From an uncultured Treponema sp. (GTDB lineage Bacteria; Spirochaetota; Spirochaetia; Treponematales; Treponemataceae): DNA of 16,158 nt. The stretch is from positions 1-16,158 of the forward strand of contig CALCEK010000105.1 in the NCBI GenBank assembly GCA_937900125.1. Reading direction: 5' to 3'. Of this stretch, positions 1 to 6,607 are shown one piece after another. The notes below the pieces were generated by a model, which ran no database searches, had not been told where the DNA came from, and saw nothing but the letters and a program-made list of their open reading frames with translations. Positions within the stretch are counted from its first letter, which is position 1, and each line of letters starts with the position of its first letter. The position numbers were made by a program, and so were the translations under genes.

Positions 1-166
1 TAAGAAATCCTCCAAAGTTGAATTCCTAATGTCGCGTAATCAGATTTACATGAAAACCGCCAAAAGCGATTCCAAAACGTGTGTCGTTTGCAGTAGGTTG
101 CTCCATTTAATCCGAAAATCAAAGAAAAATCAAGTGCAACCTAAACGTTACAAAAAAGTGCGTTCT

Positions 167-194
167 TTTACAAAAACTTTTGTTGTGCTACAAT
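167..194 (+). promoter_or_regulatory. Sigma70-type promoter for the dehydrogenase gene
   Basis: TTTACA at 167-172 and TACAAT at 189-194 are separated by 16 bases. The predicted start lies near 201, giving a leader of about 25 bases that carries the Shine-Dalgarno site AAGGAG (211-216), 9 bases before the ATG at 226. The -10 box lies inside an inverted repeat (TTGTTGT 180-186, ACAACAA 199-205) and starts the 8-base palindrome ACAATTGT (190-197). A regulator could bind there, but none is identified. Confidence 0.6.
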
Positions 195-225
195 TGTTAC
201 AACAAGATTCAAGGAGACTATAAAA

Positions 226-1200
226 ATGAAAGCCGTTGTATTGACAAAACCAACTCCCGCAAAAGACATTGAGCTAACCGAAGTTCCAGTGCCACGAGCC
301 GTGCAGGGCTGGGCTGTCGTAAAAATCCACGCATTCGGAATGAATCACAGCGAGCAGATTTTGCGCCAGTTTGAAATTGAAAACGACTACATCACAAAGC
401 CGATAATTCCAGGGATTGAGTGTGCGGGCGAGATTTTTGACATTTGCGCGGAGGATTTGGCGGACGGGCGGCTTAAAACAGGGCAGAAAGTTGTCGCGCT
501 CATGGGCGGAATGGGGCGGAGCTTTAACGGAAGCTATGCCGAATACGCGCTTTTGCCCACACACCACATTTTTGCTGTGCAGACGGATTTGGCATGGGCG
601 GAGCTTGCCGCTATTCCCGAAACTTATTTTACAGCGTGGGGGTCGCTCTTTGATTGCCTAAACTTAAAGCCTGCTGATTCGCTTTTGATTCGCGGGGCGA
701 CTTGTGCTCTCGGCTATGCCGCGATTCAGATTGCGCGTACACTCGGTTGTAGGGTGGCGGCAACCACGCACCGAGAAGGCAAAATCCATCTTTTAAAGGA
801 AGCTGGCGCGGACGAGTGCATTTTGGACAATGGAAATCTTTCGGAAGAATACGGCGGTCGCTTTGACAAAGTTCTGGAGCTAGTCGGCTGCAAGACCGTG
901 TGCGACTCTCTTTTGTGCGCAAAAAAAGGCGGAATTGTCTGCAACACAGGCGTACTCGGTGGAGTTTTTGCGCTTGACGGCTTTGACCCAATCAAAGACA
1001 TTCCAAATGGTGTGTTTTTGACGGGATTTTTCTCAAATTCGCCTTCGCAAGAGAACATCGATTCGATTTTTGCATTTTTGAACGAACACAGCCTAAAGCC
1101 GCTCGTGGGAAAAGTCTTTCCGTTTACAGAAATTGCGACCGCTTGTGCCGAATGTGACGGCGGAAAAGTGAACGGAAAAATCGTTGTAAAAGTTGAATAA
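226..1200 (+). CDS. Zinc-independent alcohol dehydrogenase / quinone oxidoreductase-like protein (MDR family)
   Basis: This 324-residue protein is a medium-chain dehydrogenase/reductase of the NADPH:quinone oxidoreductase branch, expected to be cytoplasmic and to reduce quinones or other activated carbonyls with NAD(P)H. The GroES-like N-terminal domain (about 25-135) shows GMNHSEQ (38-44) and PGIECAGEI (62-70). The Rossmann domain has the nucleotide loop RGATCALGYAA (156-166). The cysteine and histidine ligands for catalytic and structural zinc are absent, which fits the quinone oxidoreductase type. Length is typical for the family. The ATG at 226 is supported by AAGGAG 9 bases upstream. The gene appears monocistronic: 149 bases separate it from pepF. 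The true substrate cannot be told from sequence. Confidence 0.88.
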   Translation: MKAVVLTKPTPAKDIELTEVPVPRAVQGWAVVKIHAFGMNHSEQILRQFEIENDYITKPIIPGIECAGEIFDICAEDLADGRLKTGQKVVALMGGMGRSFNGSYAEYALLPTHHIFAVQTDLAWAELAAIPETYFTAWGSLFDCLNLKPADSLLIRGATCALGYAAIQIARTLGCRVAATTHREGKIHLLKEAGADECILDNGNLSEEYGGRFDKVLELVGCKTVCDSLLCAKKGGIVCNTGVLGGVFALDGFDPIKDIPNGVFLTGFFSNSPSQENIDSIFAFLNEHSLKPLVGKVFPFTEIATACAECDGGKVNGKIVVKVE

Positions 1201-1244
1201 TTGCTTATGTTACAAAATACGTGGCTTGTTCGTTGAGCGCACAC

Positions 1245-1288
1245 GGATTCTTCGTGGCGGGCAACGCCCTATGGTGTTCAAAATGACG
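1245..1288. repeat. Possible degenerate dispersed intergenic repeat
   Basis: The stretch begins GGATTCTTCGTGGCGGGC and ends TTCAAAATGACG. This is the general shape of short intergenic repeats (GGATTCTTCG ... CAGAATGACG) that are common in many bacterial genomes. A short hairpin (GGGC 1259-1262 with GCCC 1266-1269) sits in the middle. With a single copy in this window the call rests on resemblance only. Confidence 0.3.
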
Positions 1289-1314
1289 CACAAATTCTCG
1301 AAAAAGTTCCTTAC

Positions 1315-1343
1315 TTGAAACAAAGCAAAAAACGTGGTAGCTT
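1315..1343 (+). promoter_or_regulatory. Weak promoter candidate abutting the pepF start
   Basis: TTGAAA (1315-1320) and TAGCTT (1338-1343) are separated by 17 bases, and TAGCTT ends 6 bases before the ATG at 1350. The -10 match is poor (3 of 6). The geometry is the same as in the better promoters upstream of 4280 and 10885, and no Shine-Dalgarno site is visible, so a leaderless transcript is possible. Confidence 0.3.
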
Positions 1344-1349
1344 TAAAAT

Positions 1350-3224
1350 ATGGAAACTAATTTAAATACACCGCGCTGGAATCTTGACTCGCTTTTTTCT
1401 AGTTTGGATTCTGTCGAACATAAACAGAGCATTTTAACTTTGAAGTCTTACCTTGAAGAAGCGGAAACGCTTTTGGATACAGCGGATAAATTTACCCGTT
1501 CTGCAAACAACAATTTTGATTTTGAAACATGGCTTGCAACCTATCTAAAAACAAAAGAAAAAATCGAATTTACCGCTCGCACTTTGGGTTCTTATGCTTA
1601 TATAAATTATTCGGTTGACACAACTTCAACACGTTGTTTAAACAACCTTACAGAAATTAGCAAATTAACATCTTCTATTGTGCAGCTTGACATAAAATTT
1701 AGCACAATGCTGATTTCTCATCAAAAATATTTGGAAAGTTTTTATCAGCGATTTCCAGAATTCAGCGAGTACAAATTTCTTTTGGAAGAAGTGCTTGAAG
1801 ACAAAAAACACCAGATGTTACCCGCCGAAGAAAAACTCGCGCTTGACCTTTCGCTCACCAGTGGGGGCGAAGCTTGGGGCAGATTGCAAGAGCAGTTAAT
1901 CAGCAATTTAAAAGATTCAAACGGAATCACTTTTAACGAATTAAGAAATAATGCAAATGATTCTGACCCTGAATTGCGATACAAAAGTTGGCAAACGGAA
2001 CTTTCATTGCTTGAGCAAAACAGAATTTCTTTTGCGGCATCTTTGAGCAATTTAAAAGGCGAAACCCTTTTGTTAAACAAAAAGCGCAATTGGGACGAAG
2101 CCATTGACCGCTCACTTTCTTCCGCAAGAATGAAAAAAGAAACGCTTGACGCATTGATTTCTTCGCTAGAAGACGCACTTCCAATGTGGCGCGATTACTT
2201 TCAGGCAAAAGCACTTCTTTTAAGAAAAGCGGGTGCAACCGTCAGCAAAACCGCTGGCACAAAAGATGAAAAAGGAATTGCTTTTTACGATTTATTTGCG
2301 CCGCTCGAAAATCCAAACAAAAATGACGCGCAAAAAACCGAAAGCCTTTTTTCAAAAAAATGGACTTTTGACGAAGCAAAAGAATATGTCATAAAAGAAT
2401 ATTATTCGTTTTCAAAAGAAATGGGCGATTTTGCAAAAAATGCTTTTGATAGCGGTTGGATTGACGCGGAAGTTCGGCAAGGAAAAGTTGGTGGCGCATA
2501 CGATGAAGATTTTCCGCTCGGACACCAAAGTCGAATCCTTTGCAATTTTACGGGCGATTTTGGTGGCATTGTTACGCTTGCCCACGAATTAGGTCACGCA
2601 TATCATTTTAGTTGTTTAAAAGGAAAACCCGCCACGTTCTTTAATTACCCAATGACGCTTGCCGAAACAGCGAGTACCTTTGCCGAAACAATCGTCAAGC
2701 AAGATATGCTTTTGCAAAGTTCAGGTTTTGACAAAATCAGAATTATGGACTTAGATTTAACAGACGCAAGCCAAGTTTTAGTTGATATTTTGTGTCGTTT
2801 TTATTTTGAAAAATCAGTTTTTGAAGAAAGAAAAAATGGCGAATTAAATGCCGATGATTTTTGCCGTCTAATGCGCGAAGCCCAAGAAAAAAGTTACGGG
2901 TGCGGTTTAAACTCCGAGCGGCACGAATATATGTGGGCAGTAAAAGGTCATTACTACAGCACAAATCTTGACTTTTACAATTATCCTTACGCATTTGGGC
3001 AGTTGTTTGCGGCGGGATTATATCAGCGTAGTTTAAAAGAAGGGAGTGCCTTTGCAAAAACATACGCGGAATTACTTTCTCACACTGGAAATATGAGTTG
3101 CGAATCCCTGTGTGAAAAAGCAGGCTTTGATATAACAAAAAAGGACTTCTGGAAAAGTGGCATAGAAATGTACGCAAAAGAAGTTTCTGAGTTTATCGCA
3201 TTTGCAAAACAATTTGACGACTAA
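1350..3224 (+). CDS. pepF: Oligoendopeptidase F, M3 family zinc metallopeptidase
   Basis: This is a 624-residue cytoplasmic metallopeptidase that cleaves short peptides, the usual length for PepF/M3B enzymes. The zinc-binding HELGH motif is at residues 412-416, with E413 as the general base. The third ligand is expected at E439 in the motif TLAETASTFAET. The C-terminal signature with HEYMWAVKGHYY and FYNYPYAFG, which forms the substrate-binding tyrosine-rich segment in this family, is intact. No signal peptide is present. No Shine-Dalgarno site precedes the ATG. The stop codon overlaps the next ATG (TAATG), so the following YkgJ-type gene is probably translationally coupled. In peptide metabolism it could act downstream of oligopeptide uptake, and an Opp-type binding protein is encoded elsewhere in the window, but that link is only inferred. 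Confidence 0.95.
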   Translation: METNLNTPRWNLDSLFSSLDSVEHKQSILTLKSYLEEAETLLDTADKFTRSANNNFDFETWLATYLKTKEKIEFTARTLGSYAYINYSVDTTSTRCLNNLTEISKLTSSIVQLDIKFSTMLISHQKYLESFYQRFPEFSEYKFLLEEVLEDKKHQMLPAEEKLALDLSLTSGGEAWGRLQEQLISNLKDSNGITFNELRNNANDSDPELRYKSWQTELSLLEQNRISFAASLSNLKGETLLLNKKRNWDEAIDRSLSSARMKKETLDALISSLEDALPMWRDYFQAKALLLRKAGATVSKTAGTKDEKGIAFYDLFAPLENPNKNDAQKTESLFSKKWTFDEAKEYVIKEYYSFSKEMGDFAKNAFDSGWIDAEVRQGKVGGAYDEDFPLGHQSRILCNFTGDFGGIVTLAHELGHAYHFSCLKGKPATFFNYPMTLAETASTFAETIVKQDMLLQSSGFDKIRIMDLDLTDASQVLVDILCRFYFEKSVFEERKNGELNADDFCRLMREAQEKSYGCGLNSERHEYMWAVKGHYYSTNLDFYNYPYAFGQLFAAGLYQRSLKEGSAFAKTYAELLSHTGNMSCESLCEKAGFDITKKDFWKSGIEMYAKEVSEFIAFAKQFDD

Positions 3225-3673
3225 TGGAAAAACCGTTTTACGCGCAAGGCTTACAATTTTCTTGCAGGGGACTTTCTTGTTCGGCTTGTTGCCGAAAAGA
3301 GCCTGGCATTGTCTACCTTGAACAAAAAGATTTGGAAACTTTGAGCGTTTTAACGGAATTGACTATTGAGCAATTTAAAAAAGTCTATTGCCGCTACGTT
3401 GAACTTTCAAATGGAAAAAAAGTGCTTTGCCTAAAAGAACTTAGCAATTACGATTGTATTTTTTGGAACGAACAAGCGGGTTGCCAAGTTTACAAAGCAC
3501 GTCCAATTCAATGTAGAACATACCCATTTTGGAAAAACGTTTTGTCCTCAAAAGAATCGTGGTTAGCAGAAAAACAGCGTTGTCCTGGAATTAACGAAGG
3601 CGAATTGCACTCTTGTTCGCAAATTCAAAAAGACCTTTCCGAATACAATTCCCGAAAAATCCTCACCGAATAA
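3224..3673 (+). CDS. YkgJ-family cysteine cluster protein
   Basis: This 149-residue protein has the YkgJ/UPF0153 zinc- or iron-chelating cluster pattern. An N-terminal C14-x4-C19-x2-CC (22-23) is followed by isolated C56 and C69, then C78 and C87, and RPIQCRTYPFWK (93-104) with C97, then C120. The RP..CR.(Y/F)PF signature is characteristic of the family. The biochemical role of the family is not established; metal or Fe-S binding is assumed from the cysteines. Its ATG shares one base with the pepF stop codon, so the two genes are co-transcribed and probably coupled. It is cytoplasmic, with no signal peptide or membrane segment. The gene ends 82 bases before gpx, which has its own promoter. 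Confidence 0.88.
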   Translation: MEKPFYAQGLQFSCRGLSCSACCRKEPGIVYLEQKDLETLSVLTELTIEQFKKVYCRYVELSNGKKVLCLKELSNYDCIFWNEQAGCQVYKARPIQCRTYPFWKNVLSSKESWLAEKQRCPGINEGELHSCSQIQKDLSEYNSRKILTE

Positions 3674-3694
3674 AGGGGATCTCTAAAAATGTTG

Positions 3695-3732
3695 TTGACA
3701 AATAAAATAAAATTGCGTACAATATAATTGTA
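3695..3732 (+). promoter_or_regulatory. Consensus-like promoter with overlapping dyad upstream of gpx
   Basis: TTGACA (3695-3700) and TACAAT (3718-3723) are separated by 17 bases. A TATAAT at 3723-3728 overlaps. The -10 region forms the 15-base dyad TACAAT-ATA-ATTGTA (3718-3732) with perfect 6-base arms, a plausible operator for a redox- or metal-responsive repressor. It does not fit the classic PerR box well. The Shine-Dalgarno site AGGAGG (3745-3750) is 5 bases before the ATG. Confidence 0.72.
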
Positions 3733-3755
3733 AACAAAATAAGTAGGAGGTTTTT

Positions 3756-4232
3756 ATGGCTTCAATTTACGATTTTACGGTCAAAGATGGTGCGGGGAAT
3801 GACGTTTCACTTTCAAAGTTTAAAGGCAAAGTTATGCTGATTGTAAACACGGCAACTGGTTGCGGCTTTACTCCGCAATACAAGGGCTTAGAAGAATTGT
3901 ACGAAAAATATCACGACAAGGGCTTTGAACTTTTAGACTTTCCCTGCAACCAATTTGGGAATCAAGCTCCAGGTTCAAATGAAGAAATTCACCAATTTTG
4001 CACGATGAAATATAAAACTCAATTTCCGCAAATGGCAAAAGTCAATGTAAACGGGAACGATGCCGCCCCGCTTTACAAATTTCTGCGCGAACAAAAAAAA
4101 GGGCTAATCGGAAGCAACATCAAATGGAATTTTACAAAATTTCTTGTGGCAAAAGACGGCACAGTTCTTGAACGCTTTGCCCCAACTGTAACGCCCGAAA
4201 GTTTAGATTCAAAAATTTCCGCATTACTCTAA
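3756..4232 (+). CDS. Glutathione peroxidase family thiol peroxidase (Cys type)
   Basis: This 158-residue cytoplasmic peroxidase reduces hydrogen peroxide and organic hydroperoxides. The active-site tetrad of the family is complete: C36 in NTATGCGFTPQ, Q70 in FPCNQFGNQ, and W124-N125 in IKWNF. Residue 36 is encoded by TGC, so this is a cysteine enzyme and not a selenoprotein. A second cysteine, C82, sits where yeast Gpx3-type enzymes carry their resolving cysteine. This suggests a two-cysteine, thioredoxin-dependent cycle in place of glutathione, which is an inference. The start is fixed by AGGAGG 5 bases upstream. It has its own strong promoter and appears monocistronic. No terminator was recognised before the next gene's promoter at 4244. 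Confidence 0.95.
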   Translation: MASIYDFTVKDGAGNDVSLSKFKGKVMLIVNTATGCGFTPQYKGLEELYEKYHDKGFELLDFPCNQFGNQAPGSNEEIHQFCTMKYKTQFPQMAKVNVNGNDAAPLYKFLREQKKGLIGSNIKWNFTKFLVAKDGTVLERFAPTVTPESLDSKISALL

Positions 4233-4243
4233 TTTTCGGTCTA

Positions 4244-4272
4244 TTGTGTGAGCAAAAAAGTTGTGATATACT
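4244..4272 (+). promoter_or_regulatory. Promoter with predicted start at the ATG (leaderless candidate)
   Basis: TTGTGT (4244-4249) and TATACT (4267-4272) are separated by 17 bases. Only 7 bases lie between the -10 box and the ATG at 4280, so transcription should start at about 4279. There is no Shine-Dalgarno site. The promoter also covers an in-frame TTG at 4244, which argues against that codon as the start. Confidence 0.6.
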
Positions 4273-4279
4273 GACAAAA

Positions 4280-5005
4280 ATGAATGTTAAAAAGTTTGCA
4301 ATTTTTTTGCTTGCCCTAGCCGTTTTGTGTTTGCCGATTTTTTGCGAGGAAGCGGAAAACGGACTTGAATCATACATACGGCAAAATCCTGACCATTACA
4401 AAAATGCGCTTTCGCTGTACGAAAAACTTTTGTCCTCGATGGAAGAGTTTTGCCCCTCCGATTCTGATTTTACCTTTGCAATTGTTTTTCCAGAAATGAT
4501 GCGATATTCTTTTTTGCGCGATGAACTGGAAACTTTCGTAACAAGAATTTTGTACACGGAAGGTCCAGAATCCGAAGGCTGCTCAATTGGGCATTTTCAG
4601 ATGAAGCCCATTTTTGCCGAAGAAGTTGAACTCGCCATCGCAAAAGATTCCGAATTAAAATCAAAATACAAAATAATCGATTTTGCGGGCGACCGTTCCA
4701 CAAGAAAATTGCGCTGGCAACGGATAAAACGCATTCGCGAAGCAAAAACCGAATGTGCCTATATTTGCGCGTTCATTGATATTTGCAAAAAAAAATTTTC
4801 TCTCCAAAAAGAAAGCACAGAACGCAGTTTGCGCATTTTGGCAACCGCATACAACGCGGGCTTTGCGTGGAATCGGGCGCAAATTGAGCTAATCGAAAAA
4901 CAAAATTCTTACCCCAGCGGAATCGGGAATGAGCAGTCGCAATGGAATTACGGACAAATTGCATTTGACTTTTACAAAACGTCGCTTTACGAACGCACAA
5001 AATAA
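4280..5005 (+). CDS. Exported lysozyme-fold (lytic transglycosylase-like) protein
   Basis: This 241-residue protein starts with a signal peptide (MNVKKF followed by a hydrophobic stretch to about residue 21; PIFC at 19-22 is a poor lipobox, so lipidation is uncertain). Three pieces resemble the soluble lytic transglycosylase fold: FPEMMRYS (70-77), where E72 takes the place of the catalytic glutamate; SIGHFQMKP (102-110), corresponding to the GxMQ..P stretch; and ATAYNAGF (188-195), the AYNAG signature. A periplasmic peptidoglycan-cleaving role is inferred. FPE replaces the usual ES dipeptide, so activity is not assured. The ATG at 4280 was preferred over TTG at 4244 because the promoter overlaps the latter and the signal peptide begins at the ATG. 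It converges with nth, 17 bases apart. Confidence 0.72.
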   Translation: MNVKKFAIFLLALAVLCLPIFCEEAENGLESYIRQNPDHYKNALSLYEKLLSSMEEFCPSDSDFTFAIVFPEMMRYSFLRDELETFVTRILYTEGPESEGCSIGHFQMKPIFAEEVELAIAKDSELKSKYKIIDFAGDRSTRKLRWQRIKRIREAKTECAYICAFIDICKKKFSLQKESTERSLRILATAYNAGFAWNRAQIELIEKQNSYPSGIGNEQSQWNYGQIAFDFYKTSLYERTK

Positions 5006-5022
5006 CTGTTTGCGCCTAAACT

Positions 5023-5667
5023 TTAGCGGGAAGAAGATTCGTTGTGTTTGCAAAGGTCGCACAAAAAACATTCAGCGCATTTTGGATTTCTAGCGGTGCA
5101 AATGTAACGCCCGTGCAAAATTAGCCAATGATGTGCGCAATTCAAATAAGAACTCGGAATTCGGCTGAGTAAACTTTGTTCAACTTCAAGCGGAGTTTTT
5201 CCTTCGGCAAGTCCGATTTTTGGCGAAATGCGCAAAAGATGAGTGTCAACTGGCATAGTCGGCTCTCCCCAAACAACATTCAAAACCACATTTGCCGTTT
5301 TTCGTCCAACACCAGGAAGCGTCATAAGAGAGTCGCGGCTATGCGGAACTTCTCCCGAAAAATCGTCAATGAGTTTTTGGCTTAATGCAATAACATGACG
5401 CGCTTTTGTTTTGTAAAGTCCAATCGATTTTATGTAAACACTCAAGGCTTCTTCGCCGAGCGCAAGCATTTGTTGGGGAGTTTGTACAATTTCATACAAT
5501 TTTTCGGTTGCGCGATTTACTGATTTGTCAGTTGCCTGCGCCGAAAGCACAACGCTCACAAGAAGCGTGTAGGGATTTTTCCATTTGAGTTCCGATTTTG
5601 GCTCTGGATTGTGTGCTTTAAATCGCTCCATAACTTGAACAATTTCTTCCGCACTCAATAATTCCAT
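5023..5667 (-). CDS. nth: Endonuclease III (DNA glycosylase/AP lyase)
   Basis: This 214-residue base-excision repair enzyme removes oxidised pyrimidines and nicks at abasic sites. The helix-hairpin-helix LPGVGRKTANVVLN (118-131) carries the catalytic lysine K123, and PVDTHLLR (139-146) the catalytic aspartate D141. The [4Fe-4S] cluster cysteines C190-x6-C197-x2-C200-x5-C206 are spaced exactly as in E. coli Nth. HHWLILHGRY (179-188) is also conserved. The ATG at 5667 is chosen because GGAG lies 5 bases upstream and the length fits E. coli Nth (211). An upstream in-frame ATG at 5688 directly follows the stop of the AEC gene and would add 7 residues. It is the last gene of a four-gene operon. 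Confidence 0.95.
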   Translation of the reverse strand: MELLSAEEIVQVMERFKAHNPEPKSELKWKNPYTLLVSVVLSAQATDKSVNRATEKLYEIVQTPQQMLALGEEALSVYIKSIGLYKTKARHVIALSQKLIDDFSGEVPHSRDSLMTLPGVGRKTANVVLNVVWGEPTMPVDTHLLRISPKIGLAEGKTPLEVEQSLLSRIPSSYLNCAHHWLILHGRYICTARNPKCAECFLCDLCKHNESSSR

Positions 5668-5688
5668 AGTTTCTCCATTTTTGCGCAT

Positions 5689-6606
5689 TTAGGCAAACAA
5701 AAGTAAAATGGGAATAGTAAAAACGCAAAAAAGTGTTGTCAAAATGATTGAAGAACTGCACGCGCTACTGTCAATGCCTTTTTGCTCAAGCAAAATGAGT
5801 GGGAGATTCCCGACTGGCATTCCAAACATTACCATGCAAAGCGCAATAAGATTTTTGTCGGCGGTAACAAGGCGCAAAAGCGGAAGCAATAAAAGTGGAA
5901 TCACCAACAATTTTAAAATAGCAAATAGATAAATGCGCACATCGCCAAAGACTTTTTTCAAATCGGAATTAGCAAGCGAAAACCCCACCACAAACAAAGC
6001 CATTGGGGAGGTAACACCCGCAAGATAAGAAATCGCAGTTTTTAAAAAATTAGCAAATTTTATGTCAAAAATTACAATAAAAAGTGCAAGAATAGCGGCA
6101 ATCATTCCTGGATTAAAAAGTGCCTTTAACGCTTTTACCGAAAACGACCCGTTCACTAAAGCAACGCCGTAAGAATAAAAAATGATTGTATAAATTAAAA
6201 TAAATTCCGTAACGTAAACAACAAATTCCTCGCCCAAAATTGTTTGAACTACGGGAATCCCAATAAATCCCAAATTTGAAAACACAAACATCATCTGAAA
6301 AACTGGGCGTTTTTCTTTGCTTCGTTCAAAAATCGGAGAAAAAATTATTCCCAAAAGAATAAAAATTGCAAATGCCCCGCAAGCAATCAGCAAAACTAAA
6401 GCGAGCGTTTGTTTGGGGATTCTGCCGACTGCGTTTTCCGCGCTAGAAATTATCAAAAGCGGGTTAAAAATTTTGACAATTAAATTTGACATTTTTGCGT
6501 TTGTGTGAGAATCGTACAAGCCTCGCTTTGTTGCAAAAAATCCCGTGCCAATCAAAAGCAAAAGGGCGAGCATCTGAAAAAATACGGTAAAAAACGATTC
6601 GGTCAT
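5689..6606 (-). CDS. AEC-family (auxin efflux carrier-like) permease
   Basis: This 305-residue integral membrane protein has about ten hydrophobic segments in two halves separated by a more polar middle, the layout of the AEC/membrane transport protein family. IFNPLLIISSAEN near residue 50 matches the conserved N-P turn of the first half. Bacterial members export or import small organic acids or amino acid derivatives; the substrate here is unknown. The ATG at 6606 lies 1 base after the stop of the substrate-binding protein gene, with no clear Shine-Dalgarno site, so reinitiation is likely. A TTG at 6621 would extend the protein by 5 residues into the upstream gene. It works as a secondary carrier and is not a missing ABC permease for its neighbour. 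Confidence 0.88.
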   Translation of the reverse strand: MTESFFTVFFQMLALLLLIGTGFFATKRGLYDSHTNAKMSNLIVKIFNPLLIISSAENAVGRIPKQTLALVLLIACGAFAIFILLGIIFSPIFERSKEKRPVFQMMFVFSNLGFIGIPVVQTILGEEFVVYVTEFILIYTIIFYSYGVALVNGSFSVKALKALFNPGMIAAILALFIVIFDIKFANFLKTAISYLAGVTSPMALFVVGFSLANSDLKKVFGDVRIYLFAILKLLVIPLLLLPLLRLVTADKNLIALCMVMFGMPVGNLPLILLEQKGIDSSACSSSIILTTLFCVFTIPILLLFA

Positions 6607-6607
6607 T

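Noticed and set aside
29..223. A 64-codon plus-strand reading frame before the first gene
   Set aside because: It overlaps the promoter and Shine-Dalgarno site of the dehydrogenase gene, has no ribosome-binding site of its own and no recognisable protein features.
726..1244. A 172-codon minus-strand frame opposite the dehydrogenase
   Set aside because: It is antisense to a clearly conserved gene, and its composition is that of a shadow frame, with no homology or start signal.
4244..4279. TTG start for the lysozyme-fold protein
   Set aside because: It lies on the -35 box of a good promoter, would put 12 polar residues including a cysteine pair before the signal peptide, and has no Shine-Dalgarno site.
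5013..5028. Intrinsic terminator between the convergent lysozyme-fold gene and nth
   Set aside because: CGC-TAA / TTA-GCG can pair with a bulge, but the stem is short and AT-rich and neither side is followed by a T run.
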